Part shown: one piece after another, positions 11,888 through 24,162 of the stretch
Layout of the letters: every line of letters starts with the position of its first letter
Numbering within the stretch: position 1 is the stretch's first letter
Assembly: GCA_032629725.1 (NCBI GenBank)
Contig: JAFEVB010000021.1
Span: forward strand, 554,359-618,358
Reading direction: 5' to 3'
From: Gremmenia infestans
Taxonomy: Eukaryota > Ascomycota > Leotiomycetes > Helotiales > Hamatocanthoscyphaceae
Length of the DNA: 64,000 nt
Notes under the pieces: model-generated
Database searches by the model: none
Told to the model about the DNA's origin: nothing
What the model saw: only the letters and a program-made list of their open reading frames with translations
Program-made: the position numbers and the translations under genes

Positions 11888-14800
11888 TGCGCCCTACTTT
11901 GGAATGGAGGAACCGCCCAATGACGGAGGACGTTGTTCGTAGGCCGGTAAATGGAGAAGAGATGTTCTATGACCAAAGCTGGTGATGCGGGATTGAACGC
12001 ATGTCTTCTCCAATCTACCTGCGGGGAAGAGTAGAGTCGAAAGTGGTTGGCCAAGACGGGGTGAGTTGACAGCACAGCACAGCTCTGTTGCTGTCGCGGC
12101 AGATCCGGCGGGATGAAGTCAATTACTGCTTGCAGCTTGTGCAAGACGGAGTCAGGTGGTGAAGGATCGTGAGCTGTCTATATGTCGAAGGGAAAGGGCT
12201 GATGCACCTGGCCACTTCTGGGTAGCAAAGACGTCTTGATTATCCAAGCCTGCAGGATGGTATGGAATGGTCTGGTATGGTATGGTATGGGTAAGCTGTG
12301 TCGTAGTCGCAGTTTCTAAGGAACGGATGTCGAAGGCAGAGTCGCAGACGGAGGGACAACAAAACAAAAAGAAGAGGATCGAGTGAATAGAAGCAACGAA
12401 ATTGGGCGACAGCGCGTGGGCGAGGTTTTGTATCGGTTGGGCTGGGGGTGGAATTGGAAGGGGGAGATATTTTTTGGTGGTACGGTAAGCAGCAAGCTCT
12501 CGTGTAGGCCCAGTGGTAGGGTGGGTCCCTTTCCTTCCCTTCCCTTCCCTTCGGTGATGTGCACGGTAGAGATTCTGTGAATTTACTTCCTTCCCAGCTA
12601 ATAAATCTTAGAGATCGCCGAGGCAGATTTGGAGATTTTCAGGAGACACGGCCGTGAGCGCTGATTATTGTTGGGTTCGAATTGGGATGTGTAGAATAAT
12701 CTCCTTTCCTTGTTGTTGTTGCAGATGCAGAGTTGTAGATGTAGAAACAATTGCTGATATAATTTTGATTTTTTGTGGAGATGATCGAGCAGGGTGCCTG
12801 ATGGAGACTCGGAATTGCAAGGTCAGCCTGGGCAGCGGGCGTCTGAGAAAATAATAAAATAAAGTCGGGTCTGTCGCGACGAGGGCAGATGAGTTAATGT
12901 TATGATCCTTCGAGGCTAGAAAAGGACAGGGGATCAGAGGTTGAGGCAGCAGCAACAATTGATAATAACGAGGCGGAAGCGACTATAACTGGGCGAAGTT
13001 CTGTTTCTTTACGTAGGTATTGAGTGAGTGAGTGAGTGAGTGATGAGTGGGTAAGTACTGAGTGAGTACTGAGTGAGTGAGTAAGTGAGTGAGTGAGCAA
13101 TGGGGCTTGGCTATTATTTTATTTATATCGATAATTGATTTCCCAAAGCCGTCCCTCCTCTCGGACTATCTATCCTATCCTGTGCTTCGAAGTGTACAGT
13201 ATAGTACGAATACAGCCACTCTGTATGGCCCTCTTTGACTTCCACTCGTCTCCCCTGGTTTGTTTCCCTCGTACACCGCTCTCTATTGCGTTGCATCAGT
13301 ATCATCTGGTGGTCTTGTGAACGATAATTGACATGGGGGGTGGGCCAGGAACGACAGCTGCTTCGCTGGCATGTCCTTCCAATGGCACAAGAGAAGAGAG
13401 GCCATCGCAATGGAAATAGAAAAGTTTTGGCGCCTCAGGTCTCACCGCCGGCGGGGGTCACCAGTAGAGTACGAGTAGCAGTAGTAGTAGCAGTAGCAGC
13501 AACAAGTCTGGTCATGTCATGATAGCACAGCCAGGGCAGGGCAGACAGGGCATACGGTAGGGGTAGCTATACCTCATCGTGGATACACTATCGGTCGGTC
13601 GTATCGTATACAGAACCAGCACTTTTTGACTACTACTGGTACGAAATCCTAGGTACCTGCTACCTGCTACCTGCTACCTGCTTGGCACATACGGGCAATA
13701 CGGAGTAATCTGGTGCTACATGGAAGCTAGAGGGCTGAAGTAGCACGCACTACTTACAGACTACAGTAAAAAACCTAAACAGCTCCGTACAGAAACATCG
13801 TCATCGGGCAGGGATTCTTACCCAGTAGGGAGAGTAGGGCCCGTTTCATGGGCATGGCATGGCATGGGAGGCCGCACATGGGGTTTGGGTTCGCACCTTA
13901 TCTCCATCCCCATACAGCCAGCCATACATACTGTACATACTGTATGTACTGTACTGTACAGCAAGCACGCTGTCGTACGGCGTGTACTCGGTCGGCTGTG
14001 AAGTTGGTGCAGTACTGCTGCATTGCATTAGGTTTGCTTTGCTCTGCATTGGCTTCGCATTGGTTCCTCAATCAAGAGTCACGTTGCCTATTCTCTGGGC
14101 CCTTTCTGGCTTCTTCTTTCTGCACCAGAAGCATTGCATTCCTACTGTACCGAACATTTGAATTTGTAATCCGTAATCCGTAATCCGTAATTGACAGGTC
14201 GGTCGCACGTAATACAGCTAGCTAGTTGAGTCGAGCCTAGTAGATTATTATTGTCATTATTATTAATTTAGTACACCCGTATTACCGTGCGGTACGAGTA
14301 GGCATAAGTAGCCGACTACCGGCCTAGGTAGTAATTCTACCGAGCTACTTATAGGTACTAGGTAATCATTCAATAGAGTTCTTGTACTTCTAATTTACTA
14401 CTCCGTATTGTAAGGTATGCACATATGAAGTATTATTTACATGAAATCCACTACTATTTTGACAGCCCGTGCTACTGTATAGCATCACCGAAACCATGGC
14501 GGTGCAGGCAGGAGGGCGGGCTCGAAATTCCTTTCCAGGCACATTAAGTGCATAGGGCCAGCTCTCTAGCCAATCATAGCCCTAGCTGATAGTCCACGCT
14601 ACATCTTAGCCCGGATCCCATGTGCTTCCCCTGTCCTGTCCATGGCAAGCGATGGTACTTCTAAAGGCGGCCGTCCTCTCTTGACGTGTACTGTATTCAT
14701 TCGTAAAGGCCAACAATTCGTGACTCGTTTTGCCCCTTGCCGCCGAATACCGTATCTGAAAGATCTACCTAAGGTACGCTGGTTCATTTGCAATGCCAGC

Positions 14801-17800
14801 CAACCAGCCATCACAACGACTTCAGGACACGACGTAACGTTTCCGGACTTCATCTTGACACCATTCGCCCTCATCCTAGTCATCGGTAGTCTTCGTCTGT
14901 TCTCTTGTCGCCGGGCGGAAGTTTCATGTCAAGATCGAGCAAGGCAGGTCAAGTACCGGGACGTTAACACCCCGGTAGAAATGATTTGTACATTTGATTG
15001 GTTTGGAGCTTCGAGGGACTCGGGGCAGGGCGAACGAGGGGGAAAAGCAGCCAGTTACATGCCGCTTGATCCCTGCTGGTCAACCACAATCGCGGATTCC
15101 TCCCACAGACCACGGCCACACCACACCACCAGGAAGGTCCAGGAAGGGGACGGGGATCCTACTCTACCTTGTACTGTATGCACCTTAGTTAACCATTATC
15201 ATTGGACGACAATAGATTATTTCAACGTGACGGTGACACACGGCAAGGGAGGGGAGGTTCGGGTGTCGGGCATTTCGCAAGACCTCGGGCGAACTGGTAC
15301 TGGCTGCTGGCCTGGCTTCTTCGACAGTCAGTCTGACTCGGACGGACGATTACGAGTACAAGTACAGCAGCCAGCCATTGTTGTTCCCGTACGCCCGAAC
15401 TAATATGCGGCTCTGCTTGCCCCCTTTATACATTTCCATTTGATTAACTTTGTTTCGTACTTATAACCTCTTCTCTTCTCTTCTCTTCTCCACTCCACTC
15501 CAGGGTCCGCTCGCCCTGTGCGATAAAGATAACGTGGCCGCCGTAGATATGGTTTGCATGTGGATCGTCTCGGGACAGCTCTCCGACGAGATGATGCAGA
15601 GAGACGCACGGAAGCTGCAGAGAAGGACCAAAGAAGGTGCAAGGAAGCAAGCAGCCTGCACGTGTGTCTGGAAAGAGCAGGAGCAACTTCGTACAGTAGG
15701 CGATCACCACTTCCTGCGCAATTAATAATTTGCGATGCGTTTTACTTCGTACGGAGTAGCTATTCAAAACTGCCGTGCCTCTTCCTGTAGGTATTATGAT
15801 GGAAGTACTGATCTGCCCATCCAACCATGCACGCATCATGCGTGCGCGTGCTTCTCGTGAGGGAGTTGTTTGCAGCAAGTTGTAGAGTAATTAAATGCCT
15901 CTAATAACTCACCGCAGGCTGCCCCAAGTTTTAGAATACTGTAGATGCAAATTGCAGTCCTCAGATGGCATGGCATGGCATGTTGAAGTCGGGCAAGGCA
16001 GGGTCAAGGTCACGCCTTCCCTGCGATCTCCCTTGCCTGAAACATGCTGATGATCTGCATACGCAAGCAATCCAATGCGTTATCAGTACCACCAACCAAA
16101 ATAGAATGTGGGGAATCGTGGAGCAGAGCGAGATTAGATTTTGGTTTGGGATGGTGGCGTTGGATGTTTTGTCGGAATCTTATCCATCCTGTGAAACAAC
16201 TAACTATGCTTCGCCCCCAACAACACATCGAAATAGAACAAGTGGTGTGTGAGGTGGGAGAAGTACCGGTCCGGTAATGTAATGTACGTGTACTACCCAA
16301 ATGCCACCAAGTAGTACTTACAGTGAGTACCCTCGGAAGTATTATTATGGTAGTATGGTAGTGTTGTAGTCGAATGCATCCATATTTGAGCAAAGACGCT
16401 AATCTCATCAAGTGAGGCACTTGCTGTATGCGGTAGCAGTATTTACCTGCTATTCACATCTGATTCAGCATAGGCTCCTTCTCCTGCTACTACTATACCT
16501 TGCCTTGCCTTGAGGTGTTGGAAGGCTTAGGCTCACATAAGCGCATGCGGGCGTCTTCGCCTTACTTTTGACATTCTATTCTTTGCCATGCTGATACTCG
16601 AGTAGACAACAGACTGCACTTCTAACAGGGAAAACTTAAAAGCCTCTACCAGTACGTCTACCAGTACTGTGCAACACAGTCATCATCATTCAGCCACCTT
16701 GCTAGTATCAAGAGGCTCTGTCTCTCATGGGTCACACAACAGTAAGCGGTACTACAGTAGGTGTGGTGTGTACCTATCTGAGTAGGTAATCGGAGAAGTC
16801 GCGGCCTTTTCCTCTTTTATGCTACCTTGCACTTGCTTCAGTAAGCCTTTGATTGTCACCATTGTCACCATGCCATCAGGAATCTAGTATACTCTCATTG
16901 CTCCGTCAGTATTAGCGTGCTGTATGATTCCAAAATCAAACTCTCGTGCATGAGTGCTGAAGCCTTGCTCGTACCATACCATGCTATCCTATCCTATCTT
17001 ATCCTATACTGTATTACTCTCCGTGTGCACTGCTTGATCAGGGCTACTAGTTGTGCCTGCTGCTGCCCTACTTTGTCCCTCTATATCTATTCCCAGAGTC
17101 TAAACGAGCCGGATTCTTGATAGATCCCTTCCCCTCTCTACCCCTCATCCCACCTGCACTCAATCAATACAAGCAAACATCGACCCTCTTATCCGCAATC
17201 GCCATCTGATACATCACAATCCTTGGCTTCTGAGGGGCAATCGTTGAAGAACCCCGCATATGTGGCTTACTCGGGCCGTTGTGCAAGGCAAGCACTGAAC
17301 CGGTCCGGCTTCGAATCGGTCTCCTCATCATCTAGACTTCTGCCTACGAGGGATACATACCACAGGCGAACCACGATGACCAATTGCCGGTTGATTGTTA
17401 ATTGCAAACGTGGATTTGCCTCAAAATGTGGCTACCGTTAATTTGATATTGTTCCTATCATATTATCATCCTACAATCTTTTACTTTGTTTGCTTCTCCA
17501 TGCATATCATTTTGTCCTTTTCGGCGCCTATTGATTATTTAATATCTCTCTCAGCCGCACCTGAATTGTCCCCTTGCAGCATCCAGCGCCCACTGAATGC
17601 CATCACAGACAATATAAGATGAGCTCCACCGGCGACCCCGCAGTGCTATTGAATGAATGATCATATCCCGCTGCGAGGACACGAGCGAGTGCATGCATGA
17701 TCGACGGGAACATGCAGGAATTGCATGCTGTTGGTGTATCCGATCAAAGAATACATCCTTTCTGATTTGTTGTACCTGGATCCATTCCAATAGGTAATGC

Positions 17801-20212
17801 TGTGTCCCAGGTCAGATTCATTAGCAGCAAATCTTGTACACCGAGTAAAACTTTACCCCTGAATCTGGCAATTCTTCGAGTCACCATAAGCGATCGTATT
17901 ACCGCTGGTGCCGGTATGAGAGCACATCTGATCTCCAAGACGGTTTGCTTGGACCAATACGAGCATGAAAGGGGAAACTTGCTCATTGTTCCGACGAGCA
18001 GGTAATGGTACGACCGGCTCGGCCCTCTCCTCGACCGCACGAGTCTAGCGGCACGGGTGTCTTGGATCGATTTAGAGCAAACACAAGTACCTGCAAGCAT
18101 CTGTACACCACCACCGAACTCCACGCCGTCCACATGGGCCAACAAAGCAAATATGACATATCGCGGGGCAGTGCGCCTCAATGACAAGATATCAAGAAGC
18201 AATGAGGAAAATTGGCTGATCTGATGACCCTAAGATGTCATGATTGAGATAAGAGCGGTGGGGGTTTGCTATTTGTTATTCGTTTGTGTGAAATGGGGGT
18301 TGGGAAAATGGTAAGAATGGAAGAGGCTGGCGCGCGTAGAAGAGAAAAGGTTGATGTTACATTCACGTGCCGGTTCCGAATCGGAGCTCGCCTCCGATGA
18401 GGTGAGGACTTACCCCTTTATGGACACGATCGGTGACATACATCTCACTGCAGGCTTCATTCTATTCTGGAACCCAACATTGAGAAGTATCTCAAAAGTA
18501 GTGTCGCGTAAAATATTACAAATGTGGAAACCTTGCTAGGGTGGATGCTTATGATACCTCAATTTGCTTTTTATATTTGCATCTCGGTCTTCTAGGCTAC
18601 TCTAGTTCTCTTGAAGACGCTGACATTACACGTTGTTTATGTCGAGTCAATGACCTTTTGGTTTTATCTGCGAGCTTTTGTAAAAACATTAAGCATCTAG
18701 AAGAGTCTGCATTGTTTAAAAAGCTCGTCACCTAGTGGTCTACTATTGCCTTGAAAATCCAAGTGTTGCTTATAGACTAGTTCAGTTGCCATTCCGAGCA
18801 ATATTCATATACCCTATGTCCTGTAAGATGAAGCAACGCTTTCCAAGTCAGCATATCCAGTTGTATAGCCCATAGGCACGTATTATCAGCCAAGGCATAC
18901 CTACCTAGAAGAAGGCGTCCCAAATTTGAAATATGCGAGGCCAAATGGGATATACATGTCACGACGAGGGCTGTTTCTCTATGCAGGGCAAGGCAAGCCC
19001 ATTTATCCACGTGCTTCTCGTCCTCTCTATTCTTGAGCCTCGCCGTCCTTAATACACGTCAAAACCTAAGCAGCACCAAGCACGCCTTTCTGAATTGTGT
19101 GGTAAGTATACTGAGGCTATGAAATAGTTTGCAGAACGCCCTACGTCCATGGTGAAATAGCCCACGACTGTCGGAACCACATCCAGCAGCAAGGCTGCGC
19201 GGCGCAAAATATAACGACTTTCCCTCTATATATTCCGTCACGAACATTTCGCATCTGAGCCCGACTATTTCCCACTTTAGTTACTTCATAAGCATTGCGC
19301 GTCCCAATGGTGGGCGCACTGGGCGTATCTGCTCGTGGCATTGCTATCGTCGCCCTTTTGATTCGGCTTTTTGACTCGATTCACAAGACCCGGTACGTAT
19401 CGTATGCACCATTTCAGAGTCAAGGTGACTGTCAATTAAGAACTGAGATTAATATGCCACTATTCTGCTCTTTTCACACTCTTTTGGACATCGCTTTGCG
19501 AGTCTTCGTCGTCCATTGAATAAATAGGGGTATCGCGCCGAGAGGTGGCTTTCCTGCTCGTAATAGGGGTTTGCTCCAACCAGGAGTTTATTTGTGAATT
19601 TCCCTAATCTGAAAGTTGAGATTGATAGTATGTTTTTTTTTATTGGAGGGGAGCTGGTGGAGGGTATATGAAACTCCGCTGTTCTTCGTGCTACGCGTCC
19701 GAATTCTAATTCGCAAAAACTGTTCCTTCTCTGCTGATACGCCACTCCATTATGTGCGCCCAGTCTTATCTTTTCTCCTTCAGATCCATTAAACCTCCTT
19801 CACTTTATAGCCCAGATCCTCCATGTCAAACACTTTAGATAATTAATACTTTTCGCCCGCGATCGCTCTAAAAGATAAGTGCAATGGAGAACAAAGGCAA
19901 ACTGTACTATTGACGTAAATATGACTGCAAGAATGAACCTCTGCGTGATAGAAGTGCGCAGATTTATTTTGGAAGCAGATTGTGATGTATCTCTGAGCAA
20001 GCGAAAGCATTCACGAGTGGTGAGAGGTCGGTCTCGGTTGAAGATGAAGAACCAAGTCGGCTTCATGTCTTGCAGGATAAATTCAAGTTCTGCGAGACAT
20101 CTTTGACCACGGCTCGAAAAACATGTCTGCAGACTCCCGAAGTCTATCAAGTGACAACCATCGAGATCCCCAATTTATTTCATCCAAGACCCGTCTAAAG
20201 AAGTCGGACGGC
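11888..20212. other. Gene-poor region rich in short tandem repeats
   Basis: About 8.3 kb upstream of phospholipase C holds no gene I can identify. The left part is the phospholipase C promoter side. Short tandem arrays are frequent: TATGG/GGTAT near 12,258-12,290, TTCCC near 12,530-12,552, GAGT at 13,020-13,098, CTACCTG near 13,650-13,680, CATGG near 13,850-13,866, CCGTAAT near 14,166-14,190 and CTTCT near 15,470-15,490. The longest frame is 14642-15403 on the plus strand (253 codons); it has no domain, no conserved motif and an overlapping antisense frame, so I do not call it. The rest may be long untranslated or regulatory sequence or old, decayed DNA. Confidence 0.55.
13020..13098. repeat. 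GAGT tetranucleotide microsatellite
   Basis: Nearly continuous copies of GAGT on the plus strand (ACTC on the minus strand), broken by a few variants such as GTAAGT and TACT. It lies about 1.1 kb upstream of the phospholipase C start codon. Confidence 0.9.
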
Positions 20213-21226
20213 TCAAATCCCACGACTCATGGGGAGCACAAAGAACGGCTTAGTCAAAGCGTAACGTTCATGATGTTCCTCTGATTTCACCACCTCCAAC
20301 AGTTCCTTCCCCCCATCTTCCTCCACATAAGCAATGTTTGGCATCTTCGAGTAAGACTTTGTTGCATGCATACGTCTTGCAAGACTGTTATCATACCCAT
20401 CCTCCACTTCATAATGGAACGGTGGCTGGATTCTCATTCCAAACGTCTCATCCTCATCATCTAAAGGCGAAGGTGACCTCAGGCGCTTCCAGCGCCTCGG
20501 GTCAGAATAGGAAATCTCGCGCTGCTTCTCGAACATATCACAGGCTTCACGGAAATTGTTGGGTCGGTCGATAGGCGCGATTGTGGGAGATCGAGATGCA
20601 ATCGACGGGTTTCGGGAGGAGTTGTGGGTTAGCGAAGAGAGGGGAGTGATGGGGACGATGTCACTATTTTCGGTGGTAGATACGGTGTTGGTGATTGTTG
20701 GGAAGCATTCCACAGATGGTGCTTTTCCTGAAGGAGGGGGAGATAGAAGGCCGGTCGTATATCGGGCTGGCCTGATGACTCTGAAATTAAGTTGATATTG
20801 GAGTCCAGGACCTTTCTTGAGCTGTCCGATTTGGGGAGAAGGGACTTGCGGCTAGCAGAGGCGTTTTCTTCGATGAACATCCTCGAGATCGAATGCGTTG
20901 CCGGTCTCCTCCCCGTGTTTGAAACTGGGTGACATATTCAATTTATGAGGGCGACGTTCATGGGGTTGAGTGGCGGCCTTGAGAACAGCGAATAGTTCAC
21001 TGTCTTGATCTGTTCCAAGCCAATCTTGATCTTCATCTCTGTGCGTTTGAAGAGAAACTTTCATAGCCAGAGGGACGATTTTCGGGATGCAGCATTGATT
21101 GATTGGAGTGAAGCCATTAGGGTTGAATGGTGAAGTCTTTTGGGACTGAAGCTCCCTGTTGCTTGTATCTGGATATGGCCAATTCTCTGGTGTGAGCATG
21201 CTGGCCATTGTTGAATGTGAAACCAT
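20213..21226 (-). pseudogene. Unrecognised protein gene interrupted by one in-frame TAG stop
   Basis: I do not recognise this family. From the ATG at 21226-21224, one minus-strand frame runs 338 codons to a TAA-type end at 20213 with a single TAG at 20854-20852 (codon 125). The part before the stop (124 codons) and the part after (212 codons) are in the same frame and look alike in composition: low-complexity, Pro/Ser/Thr-rich, charged, with segments such as RRKRL before the stop and RRWKRLRSPSPLDDEDE after it. No membrane segment or known domain is visible. A 5' untranslated intron is plausible at 21322-21232 (GTGAGT, a CTAAC branch, GCTGCAG). The TAG could be a nonsense mutation, a sequence error, a missed intron or a readthrough site; I found no intron of normal size that would remove it. 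The class 'pseudogene' is tentative. Confidence 0.5.
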
Positions 21227-21964
21227 TGTTGCTGCAGCAGAGGTTTGGCTGTTAGAGCGATTTTGGATCTTTGCGCGTGGGTTTGGCAGTTTGAGAACTG
21301 GCAGAAAGATAGATCTACTCACGAGAAAGGCCCCACCACCCAGTCTCCCTAAAAGGTGAATTACTACTCTGATATAGAATATTCACTTGAAGATGCAAGA
21401 TAACTGAAAATTACACCCGTTTTCAAGATTAGCCTTGCTACTCAGCCATTGTTCCTCATCCTTACTTTAGCTTGCAAGTTTATCGAATGTTAGTACGATG
21501 TCCGTTTTACAAAGAGTTCAATTTTCCACATTTACAGACAGCAGTAATCATTTCCGAAGCTTTGTCTTGTAAGCCCGAAGTCAACCGAATATAATGACAA
21601 TATGGTCTCATTGCTCCATCTTCTGGTTCAAAAGCAAACATTGGAAGGTATTTTGCTTCGCAGGAGGTTGCATCAATGACACTACTCGCTAAAGCCCCTT
21701 TAGCACTAGTCGAAGTTTCAACTTGAAAATGTAGAGGCCGTAAATCACAGGTCTATCAGTTGTAGGGTTGTTGCCCTCTGAGTAGTGTAAATTAATCTCA
21801 TCGGTCGATTTGATGCTACCGAAGAGAGAGATAAAACATCGCTTTTACATTATTGGCCCAGGTAGAGATACCAGACAATATCTATGCCAGACTCCAAAGC
21901 AAATACCAGATACGCCATTGGAAACCGCCCATGGTTATACAAGTACAGCTAGCAATTCCGTCCA
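21227..21964. other. Intergenic region between the interrupted gene and IES1
   Basis: This stretch holds the 5' side of the interrupted gene, including its probable untranslated intron at 21322-21232, and the 3' side of IES1. I see no further gene or repeat in it. Confidence 0.6.
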
Positions 21965-24162
21965 TTAATCCATATCCATAGCCCCGTCACTAATATCCTC
22001 CTCTGTCTCCTCGCCCCCAATTCCAAGCAGCATTTTATCGTCATCGTTGAGATCCTCATCATCGTCCGCCTCACTACCTAAGCCCAAGATCTCCTTATCA
22101 ATATCGTCGAGAGCCTCACTCAGATTGCAATTACGACGGGGTTGGAAAGCTTCCAGGGGAGCCTCGTCCTCAGTCTCGTCGTCATCTCGAACATGCCCAT
22201 TCGTAGCGAATGGTACGCGGTTCGTACCCATAACGCCCAAATTAAGATCTTTCTGGTCATCCCAGCGAGCGAGTCTCCTTTCCATGCGACGGAAAGCGGC
22301 AGCATATGCTGACATCTCCTCGCCAAAATCGTCTTCTTCGCTATCGAGCTGGACGAGACCACCAAAGCCTCTCTCCCTGAAGGGGGCGGGGTTTCTTGGC
22401 AAATGTTCTTCGCCTTCGCTGTCTTCGAGGGGGTCGATTACACTGTTGATACGTCTCATAGCCCTGACAAAGGCGCCTTCTTGCTTGCGTCCTTTTCTGG
22501 AATGGTGATGCTTCTTCCTCAAGCCGCGAGACAGAATATAATCAACGCGCTGATTGCGGTTCCGTTCCACGGCTAGTTGGTGGGCGGTCAAAGGGCGTGA
22601 GCGTCTCATCGATGGGATATTTTCGAGTGGTTGAGCTACAGGCGAGGATCCTTCGGTAACCTGGTGCTTCAAGGAGCCTCGACCCTTGCCGCCGGTGTTA
22701 AGGACGCTTTGTATGCGCATGTTAGTACCAAGGGCTCGAGGCGGTGGTGTAGAGCGAGTGCTGTCGAGGTCGGACTCATATTTGGGCCGCATCCGACCCA
22801 TCATTCCTCCGGGACTAGCACCAAACTCTTCGTTCTTTGGTCGCATTCGTCCCATGAGTGCAGAGCCACTATCATCTGGAGGTAAATGTAGTTTTGGCTT
22901 TGGGCCTCGTTTTGGTGGGCCATGCTCTTGTTGGAACGCAATCTGGTCTGCTTCGATGATTCGTTTTCTTTCTCGCATCTTAGCGTGGCCGTACTCGAGC
23001 TCCTCTGGGCTGTCAATGTTCTCTGCCTCTTGTTCCTCTGGCTTCAGCTGTACGAATCTAGGGACGCCCTGGTTTCTAACCTGGACCTCATAGTCAACGC
23101 CTGCACCGAACACGTTCTCGTCGGCGCCTTCTTCGGTAAAATCGGATTCTAGGTAAAACCACATCAACCACAAGAACGCCCTTGCTCTCGATTCGCTAGA
23201 TAAGTTTGTCCGCATGATTAGGTCATAAAAGTCTCGACCTGGGGGGAAATGAAGTTCGGTGACTTTCGGCGCGAACTGTGACAGAACGAATATAAGATTG
23301 ACGGGATTTGTCCGAGGGACTTGTCGGGCCTTGATCTTTTCTAGGGTGTTGGGCTCTGGTCTATCTTCAGAAGCACCTTTGAGTATCGATTTGAGTCTGG
23401 GAGCATCTTGAAGCTGCTTGTAGGAGTTGGGGTCTTGGTGTGCTTGTAAAGATGGAATGGCATGGTAGGTTCGGAGTTGTGCTCGCATCTCGGGAAAGAC
23501 TACAGAAATATTAGTAAACTGCGAGATGCGAAACATGTTTACCAACAATTTAAAGTAGTGTTCATGCGACCCAAATTGACCAGGAGGCAGACCATTGCCA
23601 TATTCTTGGCTGGTTCATGCTCGGTCAACAGCTTATCTCTCAAGATCTTGCTGGTCTTACTACTCCTGGCCATTGCGTCTATATATAAATTTGCAAATGT
23701 CTGCTTGCCAATGTTCTCGGGTTCGTAGCTGTTTGTGAAGCATGCCGTATCATTCTCGAACACCGCCTTGAGAAAATCGTACTGTATATCCTTTCGCCAT
23801 AGTGGTTCTCCATCATCCTTCTTCAGGTGCCTAACCTTATTACCGCTGTATATCGAAGTGTTTTGCTGTGTATTCCCTGCCGCGGCATCCTTCTTCTTGC
23901 GTCCGGTGCCAGCTGTGATCGTAGTGGGGGTATCTGCGATGGCGGGACCGGGTGTTCTGGCCTCTTCGTCCTCCGTCAAGTCTGCGCTTGGTTTGGATGG
24001 AGGGGTATCCCGCGACGAATCAGTCCCTAAGACGTGCTGTAGGGACGTTCTTGGATCTGCGCGAACGGGCGAAGAAGGATGCGTCACGTTCTGGTCGTCC
24101 ATTTCTGAGAATCTCCCATCATCAATGGTTGACCCTGGGGATCTTGAGCGCGTGTCCGTCAT
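21965..24162 (-). CDS. IES1: INO80 chromatin-remodelling complex subunit Ies1-like
   Basis: Ies1 is a fungal subunit of the nuclear INO80 nucleosome-remodelling complex. Two exons, 24162-23547 and 23499-21965, give 716 residues. The intron 23546-23500 is 47 bases with a weak donor (GTTGGT), an ACTAAT branch and a TGTAG acceptor; this choice keeps the frame and yields MNTTLNFFPEMRAQLRTYH across the junction. A GTAAAC donor two codons later is better in sequence but breaks the frame. The conserved core begins with KVRHLKKDDGEPLWRKDIQYDFL (about residue 110) and continues through AFLWLMWFYLESDF in exon 2. The C-terminus is acidic. Family assignment rests on the HLKKxDGEPxWRKDIQYDFL block and is good but not certain in detail. 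Confidence 0.82.

Noticed and set aside
14642..15403. 253-codon plus-strand frame in the gene desert
   Set aside because: No domain or motif, mixed composition, an antisense frame overlaps its start, and it spans microsatellite-rich sequence. Length alone is not enough.
18777..20150. Cluster of minus-strand frames of 62-116 codons
   Set aside because: I could not join them with good splice sites and none resembles a known family.
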